Position numbers and translations under genes: made by a program. From contig NZ_CP066831.1 of assembly GCF_016598615.1 (NCBI RefSeq), positions 6,262,001 to 6,326,000 on the forward strand: DNA of 64,000 nt, read 5' to 3'. The notes under the pieces are model-generated. The model saw only the letters and a program-made list of their open reading frames with translations, was not told the origin of the DNA and made no database searches. Within the stretch, counting starts at the first letter, position 1, and each line of letters starts with the position of its first letter. Below are positions 33,705 to 41,221 of this stretch, in pieces. The DNA comes from Streptomyces liliifuscus (GTDB lineage: Bacteria; Actinomycetota; Actinomycetes; Streptomycetales; Streptomycetaceae).

Positions 33705-36700
33705 ATGGCGCGACGTACCACTTCCAACTCGACGGGAAGCTCGCCGGGTCCGAGGAATCGGACGCCGCAGCCCTTGCCTCGGCGGCGCCGTACGGTCGGG
33801 GACTTTCTGAAGGCGTTTCTCGCCTTCGTGGCCCTGCTCGTGCTGCTCATCGGGGTGCCCGGGGCGCTGGCCTCGCAGATCGGATGGCCGCTGCCGAGCG
33901 GTTCGCCGAGTCTGGACTGGCTCCAGAAAGAGATCAGCGTCGATACGTTCATCAATACGCTGACCGTCGTCGTCTGGTTCGCCTGGGCCCAGTTCACCGC
34001 GTGCGTGCTCGTCGAGGTGAAAGCCGCCCTGTCGGGTGTCGGGCTGCCGAACCGCGTGCCCGGCGCCGGCCCGAGCCAGCTGCTCGCGCGCCAGCTCGTC
34101 GCCGCCCTGCTGCTCGTCGGCGCGACCGCGGCGAGCTTCACTCCGGGGCTGTCGCAGCTCGGGCAGCAGCTGGACGGCAACCAGCGGCCGGCCGCCGCGG
34201 CCGCGCAGCAGACGCCGGGCGGGCTCCTCGGCCAGCAGCAGGAGCAGGCCGCCTCGACGGCCGCCGCCCTCGCCGAGCAGGCCGCCAGTGCCGCCGCCCA
34301 CGCCGAGAGCGGGACCGGCGCCCACGCCTCCGACGACGACACGAAGTTCTACCGGATCCAGCCCCCCGAGGGCCGCCACCACGACTCCCTCTGGGAGGTC
34401 GCGGAGCGCCACCTCGGCGACGGGCGCCGGTACAAGGAGATCTACCAGCTCAACAAGGACCGTACGCAGCCCGACGGTTCGAAGCTCTCCGAGGCCAGCC
34501 TCATCCGGCCCGGCTGGATCATGGAGATGCCCGGCGACGCCCGCGGCGGCGAGCTGGTGGAGATGCCCGACGAGGCCCCGAAGGTTTCGGAGGAAGTGCA
34601 GCAGCAGATCTCCGACTACGCCCGGACCGGCGGTGCCGAGGGCGCCGGCGGTCAGCAGGGCGGCGGGTCCGGGTCCCTCGACCGCGACACCGCCCACATC
34701 AGCCTTCCCGAGCAGCGGCCCGCCCCCGACCAGGGACACCAGCAGGGTCAGGACGGGCAGCGGGAGCGGCAGGGTCAGGGGCAGGAGCACGCCGCCCCTG
34801 CCGCCGGGGAAGACGGCGGGTTCGGGCTGCCGCAGGCACTGCTCGGCGCGCCCCTTCTCGCCGCCGGTCTCCTCGGCGCCCTCGGCCGGCGCCGCCGTCA
34901 GGCCCTGTGGCAGTCCGCCCTCGGTGCCGTCGGCGGGCGGCGCGGTATGGAACCGCCCACGCCCACCGGCGCCGCCGCCGACGCGCAGGACGCGCTGCTG
35001 GTGGGGGCCGACCCCGAGGGCGTACGCCTTCTCGACCTCTCCCTGCGCGGGCTCGCCGCGTCGCTCGCGGGCGAGTCCCGCCCGCTGCCGACCGTCTACG
35101 CGGCCTGGATGAGCGGCAACGGCGACCTGCACCTCCAGCTCGCCCAGCCCGCCGGAAAGCCGCCGGCCCCCTGGCAGCTCGGGCAGGACCAGACGTTCTG
35201 GATGCTCGCGAGGGCGGACGCCGAGCGGTACGAGGACGTCGACACGGCAGCTCCCTACCCCGGCCTCGTCAGCCTCGGCACGATGGACGACTCGCGGCTC
35301 CTCCTCAACCTGGAGGCCGTGCCCGGCATCGTCTCGCTGAGCGGCCGCGAGCAGGACCGGGCGGGTGTGTTCGCCTCCGTGGCCGCCGAGTTGGCCACCA
35401 ACGGCTGGTCCGACCGCATGACGATCACCCTCGTCGGCTTCGGTGAGGACCTCACGCCTCTCGCGCCCAACCGGCTCCGCCACCTCGACGACATCGAGGC
35501 GCTCGTGGAGACCATGGAGGCCGAGACGCGGCAGCGGCGCGGTGCGCTGGGTGCGGCGGGGCACGACTCGGTACTCACCGGCCGTACGGGGCCTGCCCAG
35601 CACACACGTTGGGCCCCGCACCTCGTACTGCTCGCCGCCGAGCCGTCCGCCGAGGACGCCGTCACGCTCGCCGAACTGGCCGCCGACGCGAGCCGGTTGG
35701 GCATCGGGTACCTCGTCGGCACGCAGTCGGGCGATCTGCCCGGTGCCGCCTGGGAGATGGAGATCACCAGCGAGGGCAAGCTCCTCGCGCCGCTCCTCGG
35801 CCTCGAACTCGACGCGCAGCTCCTGCCGGTCTCCCAGCAGCGGGCCGTCGTCGAGCTGTTCACCGACGCCGACCCCGAGCGCGACGACGACCGCCCGACC
35901 ACCGCCCCGCCGTTCCTCGTCGACATCAGTGAGCAGGGGCGTCCCGCGGTGTACGCGCGGCTCGTCGGCCCGTACGAGATCATTGGCCTCGAAACGCCGG
36001 ACGGTGAGCGCAGCCCGCTGCTGCACGAGGCGTTGGCGCTGCTGCTTCTGCACCGGGAGGGTGTGCATCCTCGGGTGCTGTCCTCCGCCTTGTGGCCGCG
36101 CGGGGTCACCGACGACGTGCGGGACGCGCTCGTCGAGCGGCTGCGCGCCTGGCTCGGCAACGACCCGGACGGGACGGCGCGGCTCGGCACCGACTCGACC
36201 GGGCGGCTCAAGCTCGCCAAGTCCGTCGTGTCCGACCTGGACGTGCTGCGGTCGCTGTACCACGAGGCCACGCAGGGGCGGGGCGCCAACAGCCGTGCCG
36301 TGCGCGGGCGTCTGCTGACCGACGCGCTGGTGCTGGTGCGGGGGCCGTTGCTGGCCGAGCGGCCGGCCGGGCGGTACGGGTGGCTGACCCACGAGATCAT
36401 CGACGCCCAACTGCCCCTGCTCGTCGCGGACATCGGGCTCGCCCTGTCCGCGTTCCACCTGGAGAAGGGCCGGGCGGAGAAGGCGATCGAGGCGTTGAAC
36501 GCGGCGCTCGGCTCCGCGCCGGGCGATGAGCGGTTGTGGAACGAGTTGCTTCGGGCGACGCATGCGACGGGTGACAGCGACCGCCTGAAGCGGCTCGCTG
36601 CCGATCTGGTGGCGCGCAGCGGGGCTCGTGGGCTGCCGCCCAGGACCGAGGCCCTGCTGGACGAACTGCTTCCTGCTTGGCGGAGTGGTGTTGCTGCCGT

Positions 36701-36707
36701 CGGATGA
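33705..36707 (+). CDS. Membrane protein with LysM domain and C-terminal BTAD transcriptional-activator-type domain
   Basis: This 1,000-aa protein has three hydrophobic helices (about 33-55, 82-105 and 128-146). An Ala/Gln-rich linker is followed by a LysM-like domain (about 213-285, SLWEVAERHLGDG and YKEIYQLNKDR). A Pro/Gln linker and another helix (about 380-397) come next. The C-terminal half includes an LGTMDD...LLNLEAVPGI region and a winged-helix/BTAD pair (about 770-970, LLHEALALLLLHREGVHPRVL; WLTHEIID). Similar LysM-BTAD proteins occur in streptomycete Tad neighbourhoods. Its role is unclear: a membrane-bound regulator or a structural protein. Confidence 0.75.
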   Translation: MARRTTSNSTGSSPGPRNRTPQPLPRRRRTVGDFLKAFLAFVALLVLLIGVPGALASQIGWPLPSGSPSLDWLQKEISVDTFINTLTVVVWFAWAQFTACVLVEVKAALSGVGLPNRVPGAGPSQLLARQLVAALLLVGATAASFTPGLSQLGQQLDGNQRPAAAAAQQTPGGLLGQQQEQAASTAAALAEQAASAAAHAESGTGAHASDDDTKFYRIQPPEGRHHDSLWEVAERHLGDGRRYKEIYQLNKDRTQPDGSKLSEASLIRPGWIMEMPGDARGGELVEMPDEAPKVSEEVQQQISDYARTGGAEGAGGQQGGGSGSLDRDTAHISLPEQRPAPDQGHQQGQDGQRERQGQGQEHAAPAAGEDGGFGLPQALLGAPLLAAGLLGALGRRRRQALWQSALGAVGGRRGMEPPTPTGAAADAQDALLVGADPEGVRLLDLSLRGLAASLAGESRPLPTVYAAWMSGNGDLHLQLAQPAGKPPAPWQLGQDQTFWMLARADAERYEDVDTAAPYPGLVSLGTMDDSRLLLNLEAVPGIVSLSGREQDRAGVFASVAAELATNGWSDRMTITLVGFGEDLTPLAPNRLRHLDDIEALVETMEAETRQRRGALGAAGHDSVLTGRTGPAQHTRWAPHLVLLAAEPSAEDAVTLAELAADASRLGIGYLVGTQSGDLPGAAWEMEITSEGKLLAPLLGLELDAQLLPVSQQRAVVELFTDADPERDDDRPTTAPPFLVDISEQGRPAVYARLVGPYEIIGLETPDGERSPLLHEALALLLLHREGVHPRVLSSALWPRGVTDDVRDALVERLRAWLGNDPDGTARLGTDSTGRLKLAKSVVSDLDVLRSLYHEATQGRGANSRAVRGRLLTDALVLVRGPLLAERPAGRYGWLTHEIIDAQLPLLVADIGLALSAFHLEKGRAEKAIEALNAALGSAPGDERLWNELLRATHATGDSDRLKRLAADLVARSGARGLPPRTEALLDELLPAWRSGVAAVG

Positions 36708-36818
36708 GTGGGGGTTGGCTGACAGGGCGCCCGGAGCTGATGGCTGTGCCCACCCGTTCCGCCCTGCGGAACGCCTGCCCACAGTGGTGGCGGTGGCGGT
36801 AGCAGTGGGGAGCGTTCC

Positions 36819-37544
36819 GTGGATCTCATGCTGATTCTCGGTGCCGCCCTTTGGGGCGGCGCCATCGGCGTGTTCATCCCACGCCCCGCGCACCGCTTCT
36901 CCGTTGCCCCCGATGAGCCGTGGCAGACGCGGTGTCCCGAAGGGCACCTCATCGGTGGCTGGGTCGGTCTGGCCCGTTGTCGGGAGTGTGGGGGGCGGGC
37001 GTACGGGCCCAGTACCCCCCTCGTCGCCCTCGCGACCGCCCTCGTCTGCGGGGTGCTGGCCGCGGCGACCGGTACGCGGCCCGAGCTGGGCGTCTGGCTG
37101 TTGCTCGCGCCGCTCGGCGCTCTGCTCGCCGTCGTGGACTTCACGGTGCAGCGGCTGCCGGACGTGCTGACGCTGTCGCTCGCGGGAGCCGCGCTGGTCC
37201 TGCTCGCGGGGGCGGCCGCCGCGCCCGAGAACGCCGGGGACTGGCTGACCGCGCTGTACGGAGCCCTCGCCCTCGGCGGCGGCTACTTCGTGCTCTTCCT
37301 CATCAACCCCAACGGCATGGGCTTCGGCGACGTGAAGCTCGCACTCGGTCTCGGGGCAGCCCTCGGCTGGTACGGCTGGGGCGCCCTGTTGCTCGGCACC
37401 TTCGCCGGGTTCCTGTTCGGCGGGCTGTACGGGCTGGGTCTCGTCGTCGTCCGCAGGGCCGGGCGCAAGACCTCCATGCCGTTCGGGCCCTTCCTGATCG
37501 CGGGCGCCCTCGTGGGCCTGCTGATCGGGGCGTACGCGGCCTGA
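36819..37544 (+). CDS. Prepilin peptidase (TadV/PilD-type aspartic protease)
   Basis: This 241-aa polytopic protein starts at GTG 36819 behind GGGGAG. Catalytic aspartates are visible at D107 (AVVDFTVQRLPD) and D171 (MGFGDVK), the GxGDxK signature of type IV prepilin peptidases. The N-terminal zinc region has C39, C54 and C57, so one cysteine of the usual CxxC pairs is missing. It would process the Flp and TadE-like pilins of 28399-29623. Confidence 0.88.
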   Translation: MDLMLILGAALWGGAIGVFIPRPAHRFSVAPDEPWQTRCPEGHLIGGWVGLARCRECGGRAYGPSTPLVALATALVCGVLAAATGTRPELGVWLLLAPLGALLAVVDFTVQRLPDVLTLSLAGAALVLLAGAAAAPENAGDWLTALYGALALGGGYFVLFLINPNGMGFGDVKLALGLGAALGWYGWGALLLGTFAGFLFGGLYGLGLVVVRRAGRKTSMPFGPFLIAGALVGLLIGAYAA

Positions 37545-37590
37545 CGTCGGGTGATCAGGTTGCCTGGCGTCGGGTGATCACATTGCCTGG
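37545..37590. repeat. Tandem 23-bp repeat upstream of mqnC
   Basis: Two adjacent 23-bp units (37545-37567 and 37568-37590) differ in about three bases. Each contains GGGTGATCA, with the TGATCA palindrome, and ends TTGCCTGG. They lie 49 bp before the mqnC start and could be an operator. No matching regulator is known from this sequence. Confidence 0.55.
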
Positions 37591-37638
37591 CGTACGCTGG
37601 ATCAGTCCGTCCACACCCCTATGAAAGGGACCGCTCCG

Positions 37639-38838
37639 GTGACCGAGAAGGCCGACCTTCAGTCCGTCCTCGACCGTGCCGCCGAGGGTGGGCGGATCAC
37701 CCCGGAAGAGGCGCTCGACCTCTACCGCGACGCCCCGCTGCACGCGCTCGGCGCCGCCGCCGACGCCGTACGCCGCCGTCGGTACGCCGGTACGGAGCAC
37801 ATCGCGACGTACATCATCGAGCGCAACATCAACTACACGAACGTCTGCGTCACGGCGTGCAAGTTCTGCGCCTTCTACGCGCCGCCCAAGGACACCGCCA
37901 AGGGCTGGACGCGGGATCTGGACGACATCCTGCGCCGCTGCGCGGAGACCGTCGAGCTCGGCGGGACGCAGATCATGTTCCAGGGCGGGCACCACCCGGA
38001 CTTCGGCGTCGAGTACTACGAGAAGCACTTCGCCGCGATCAAGGCCGCCTACCCGCAGCTCGTCATCCACAGCCTGGGGGCGAGCGAGGTCGAGCACATG
38101 GCCCGTATCTCCAAGGTGTCGGTGGAGGAGGCCATCTCGCGGATCCACGCCGCCGGGCTCGACTCCTTCGCCGGTGCCGGTGCCGAGCTGCTGCCCGCCC
38201 GGCCCCGCAAGGCCATCGCCCCGCTCAAGGAGAGCGGCGAGCGCTGGCTGGAGATCATGGAGGCCGCGCACAACCTGGGCGTCGAGTCCACGTCCACCAT
38301 GCTCATGGGCACCGGCGAGACCAACGCCGAGCGCATCGAGCACCTGCGGATGATCCGTGACGTACAGGACCGGACGGGTGGCTTCCGGGCCTTCATCCCG
38401 TACACGTACCAGCCCGAGAACAACCACCTCAAGGGCCGTACGCAGGCCACTCTCTTCGAGTACCTGCGGATGATCGCCATCGCGCGGCTCTTCATGGACA
38501 ACATCGCCCACATCCAGGGTTCCTGGCTGACGACGGGCAAGGAGGTCGGTCAGCTCTCCCTGCACTACGGCGCCGACGACCTCGGCTCGATCATGCTGGA
38601 GGAGAACGTGGTGTCGTCCGCCGGCGCCAAGCACCGCTCCAACCGCATGGAGATCATCGACCTGATCCGCAAGGCCGGCCGCGTCCCGGCCCAGCGGGCC
38701 ACGACGTACGAGCACCTCGTCGTCCACGACGACCCGGCGAACGACCCGGTCGACGAGCGGGTCCAGTCCCACATCTCCTCGACGGCGATCGAGGGCGGCA
38801 CGGCCCACCCGGAGCTGAAGCTCCTCGCCTCCAACTAG
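37639..38838 (+). CDS. mqnC: Cyclic dehypoxanthinyl futalosine synthase
   Basis: This 399-aa radical-SAM enzyme cyclises dehypoxanthinyl futalosine in the futalosine pathway of menaquinone synthesis. The CxxxCxxC cluster motif is C70-VTA-C74-KF-C77. RNINYTNVC, QGGHHPDFG and the C-terminal TGKEVGQLSLHYGADDLGS segment are typical of MqnC. GTG 37639 (VTEKADL) is chosen because AAAGGGA lies 9 nt upstream; an ATG at 37621 has no ribosome site. Confidence 0.95.
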   Translation: MTEKADLQSVLDRAAEGGRITPEEALDLYRDAPLHALGAAADAVRRRRYAGTEHIATYIIERNINYTNVCVTACKFCAFYAPPKDTAKGWTRDLDDILRRCAETVELGGTQIMFQGGHHPDFGVEYYEKHFAAIKAAYPQLVIHSLGASEVEHMARISKVSVEEAISRIHAAGLDSFAGAGAELLPARPRKAIAPLKESGERWLEIMEAAHNLGVESTSTMLMGTGETNAERIEHLRMIRDVQDRTGGFRAFIPYTYQPENNHLKGRTQATLFEYLRMIAIARLFMDNIAHIQGSWLTTGKEVGQLSLHYGADDLGSIMLEENVVSSAGAKHRSNRMEIIDLIRKAGRVPAQRATTYEHLVVHDDPANDPVDERVQSHISSTAIEGGTAHPELKLLASN

Positions 38839-38876
38839 GGCTCCAGGGATCCAACGGGCTCTCAACCGGTCTTGCT

Positions 38877-39326
38877 GTGCTGACGATTCACGCCGCGGAC
38901 GAGCTGCGGTACGCCTGGGACGACCCCGATCCGGTCACGGACGGGGCCGTCGCCGTGGACGGTGACCGGGTCGCCGCGACGGGGTCGCTCGCCGACCTTC
39001 AGGAACGCTTCCCGGGTGCGCGTGTGCGGCGTTGGCCCGGTGTCCTCGGGCCGGGTCTCGTCCTTGAGGGGCCGCTTCCGGACGCGCCGACGCCCCGCGA
39101 GCGGGTGCACTCCGTGTTGAAGCGGGGGGTGGTCGCCGTGCCGACCGAGTACCTCCGCACACCCGAGGTGAGGGCGGCCGCCGAGCGCAATGGTCTGATC
39201 GTTCTGTCAGCGGCCCGCCCCGCGGCGATCGTGGCCGGGGGCCGGGCCGATCTCGCGGTCTTCGACGAGGACGGGGCGTGCGTGGCGACTGTTTGTGCGG
39301 GGCGCCTTGTGCACAGGCGTCGTTGA
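38877..39326 (+). CDS. Short amidohydrolase/imidazolonepropionase-like domain protein
   Basis: This 149-aa protein resembles the composite (non-barrel) domain of amidohydrolases: LTIHAADELRY and GAVAVDGDRVAATGSL at the N-terminus, GRADLAVFDEDGACVATVCAGRLV at the C-terminus. The metal-binding barrel is absent, so catalysis is unlikely on its own. It follows mqnC by 38 bp and may be co-transcribed. GTG 38877 has no strong ribosome site. Confidence 0.68.
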   Translation: MLTIHAADELRYAWDDPDPVTDGAVAVDGDRVAATGSLADLQERFPGARVRRWPGVLGPGLVLEGPLPDAPTPRERVHSVLKRGVVAVPTEYLRTPEVRAAAERNGLIVLSAARPAAIVAGGRADLAVFDEDGACVATVCAGRLVHRRR

Positions 39327-39341
39327 GCTTTCTGTTGTCTT

Positions 39342-39494
39342 GCGGGTGCGGGTCCGTCGTGGCTGGTCGCGCAGTTCCCCGCGCCCCTAAAGACAAAGGC
39401 CGGCGCCCCTGCCTTTCGCTTTTTTGGGGGCGGTAGCCCTTGCCTTTAAGGGACGCGGGGAACTGCGCGACCAGCCCCCACACACCCGCACCCG
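39342..39494. terminator. Long inverted repeat (Streptomyces intergenic repeat pair)
   Basis: Positions 39361-39383 and 39454-39476 are a perfect 23-bp inverted pair carrying the genus repeat (core CGCGGGGAACTGCG). Outer arms (39342-39351 and 39486-39494) and inner AAAGGC/GCCTTT arms followed by CGCTTTTTTG extend the structure. It lies between convergent genes and should terminate both. Confidence 0.75.
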
Positions 39495-39508
39495 AAATGT
39501 GACCGCAA

Positions 39509-40555
39509 TCACCCGGTGAACGCCTCGGCGAAATCACCGGCCCCCTGATCCACCCCACTGCAATTCGTCGCCGCGTCATCCGAAGACGCATCGTCACCTT
39601 CACACGGCTGGTCCCGGAACGTGGACCACATCGACACCCACGCCACCCCCTTCTCCTCCGCGAACGAGCGAACCTGCGCCGCGTCGGACAGGGAGAACGT
39701 CTCGTTGTCCACGTCGTTGACGCCGATCATCGAAGTGAGGGCGAGCCCCTTCCAGGCCCCGGCGTCCGACAGCCCGAAGACGTCCTGCAGTTGATCGTGG
39801 GCGGCCTCGGCCGACGTCTCGGCGTAGTCGCCCATGTCCTCGTCGTACGAACTGCCGTAGTTCATGGTCATGATGTTGACCGTGGAGACCTGGACGCCGT
39901 TGTCGTTGGCGGATTCCAGCAGCGCCAGGCTGTCGTTGTCGAGCCCGGACGGCATCACGGGCAGGGTGAAGGTGACCGCGAGGTCGGAGCGCTCCTTCTG
40001 GAGCAGGGCGATCGCCTCGGAGCGCAGCGCGACCGAGTCGGAGTCGGTCAACTGCTTGCCCTCGATGTCGAAGTCGGCCTCCGTCGCCCCGGCGGCGTCG
40101 AGCGCGGCCCCGTAGGCCTCGGCCAGTTCGGAGGCGCTGTCGCAGGTCGAGGCGAGCTCCTTGCCGGAGGCGCCGCCGAAGGAGACGCGCACGGCTCCAC
40201 CGGACTCCGTGAGCGCCGATATACGGGACTTGACCGCCGAGTCGCCGATGGCCGTCGTGCCGTTCCACTTCGGCGTGCAGCTGCTGCCGCCCGCGATGAC
40301 GAAGGCCAGGTTGTACGTGGCCGGGGAGCCGGCCGAGTCATTGTCGGAAGCGGTGGTGGCGCTGACGTACGGGGCGTACGCGGTGGTCGCCGAGGCCGAG
40401 GCCGATGGCGACTCCGCCCCCGCCCCCGCCCCCGCCGCCGACGGCTGTGAGGACGACGATGACGACGACTCCGAGTCCGGTTCCGAGGAGCACCCGGCGC
40501 AGGTCAGGGCCGCCAGACAGACGAACCCGGCAGTCGGCTTGAGGAAACTCCGCAT
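39509..40555 (-). CDS. GH18 chitinase-like lipoprotein
   Basis: This 348-aa lipoprotein has lipobox CAGC at about residue 22, then a long Ser/Ala/Gly linker (24-60). The catalytic domain has the GH18 motif ADFDIEG (DxDxE with the acid Glu), an SFGG strand (VRVSFGGASG), MTMNYG and VSMWST. These match the chitinase barrel strands. It likely cleaves chitin-type polymers at the cell surface. Substrate not proven; endo-beta-N-acetylglucosaminidase is an alternative. Confidence 0.8.
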   Translation of the reverse strand: MRSFLKPTAGFVCLAALTCAGCSSEPDSESSSSSSSQPSAAGAGAGAESPSASASATTAYAPYVSATTASDNDSAGSPATYNLAFVIAGGSSCTPKWNGTTAIGDSAVKSRISALTESGGAVRVSFGGASGKELASTCDSASELAEAYGAALDAAGATEADFDIEGKQLTDSDSVALRSEAIALLQKERSDLAVTFTLPVMPSGLDNDSLALLESANDNGVQVSTVNIMTMNYGSSYDEDMGDYAETSAEAAHDQLQDVFGLSDAGAWKGLALTSMIGVNDVDNETFSLSDAAQVRSFAEEKGVAWVSMWSTFRDQPCEGDDASSDDAATNCSGVDQGAGDFAEAFTG

Positions 40556-40731
40556 TGCGTTTGCACCGCTCTCTGGTTCACGTCGTGGACTGAAAACGTC
40601 TCACAGGCGACCGCGGTGCACGAAGCCGAGCCGAACTCTCTCAGGGAAACGACAGGATCAGGCATTTCTCATGGCTGTCTCACAAGGAAATCAGAGTTTC
40701 GGACACATAAAGGCTGCCTAATATCCGGGGA

Positions 40732-41202
40732 ATGCATTCCGAGCCTGCCATCGAATCCCGCGCCGCTGGGCGCGGCCGCCGCCGCAAACGCGGCAACGGG
40801 TCCAACGGGTCCGAAGACGGACCCGTGTTCGTTGACAACTCCGGGCGCAGAGCCAAGCTGCTGCGCCGGATCGGTCTCCTCCTGGGCGTCGTCTGCGTCG
40901 GGTACGCGGTCGTGCTCGGCATGGCGTTCATGGGCTGGGGCCCCTCACTCTCCCCGTCCTCGCTGCTGCCCTTCGGGGGCGGCGGCCCGGGCAACCAGAA
41001 CTCCCGGCCCGGCGGCGGTGTCCAGCCGCAGGGCGGCACCGGCACGCCGCCCGCGCAGCCCACCGGCGTCCCGCCCACGGGCGTCGCCACCGGCGCCCCG
41101 CCGGCCGGAGCCGCACCCACCGCCGCCCCGTCGGCGTCCGCGGATCCCGCCTCCGTCTCCGCTCCGTCCGCGTCCGCCTCGGCGGCCGCGGACGCCAACT
41201 GA
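40732..41202 (+). CDS. Membrane protein with disordered Pro/Ala/Gly tail
   Basis: This 156-aa protein has a basic N-terminus, one helix (about 43-65, GLLLGVVCVGYAVVLGMAFMGWG) and a 90-residue Pro/Ala/Gly-rich tail outside. ATG 40732 follows TAATAT by 7 nt (a -10-like hexamer), so the mRNA could be leaderless. It lies 19 bp before the deacetylase/glycosyltransferase gene and probably belongs to that operon. Function unknown. Confidence 0.65.
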   Translation: MHSEPAIESRAAGRGRRRKRGNGSNGSEDGPVFVDNSGRRAKLLRRIGLLLGVVCVGYAVVLGMAFMGWGPSLSPSSLLPFGGGGPGNQNSRPGGGVQPQGGTGTPPAQPTGVPPTGVATGAPPAGAAPTAAPSASADPASVSAPSASASAAADAN

Positions 41203-41221
41203 CCGGAACGCACTCACACTC

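Noticed and set aside
33633..36947. 1,104-codon open frame antisense to the LysM-BTAD gene
   Set aside because: No family features, and the composition follows the third-position GC of the plus-strand gene.
40616..41221. A 202-codon N-terminal extension of the deacetylase/GT2 protein
   Set aside because: It overlaps the well-supported gene at 40732-41202 in another frame and is a Pro/Ser/Arg-rich shadow.
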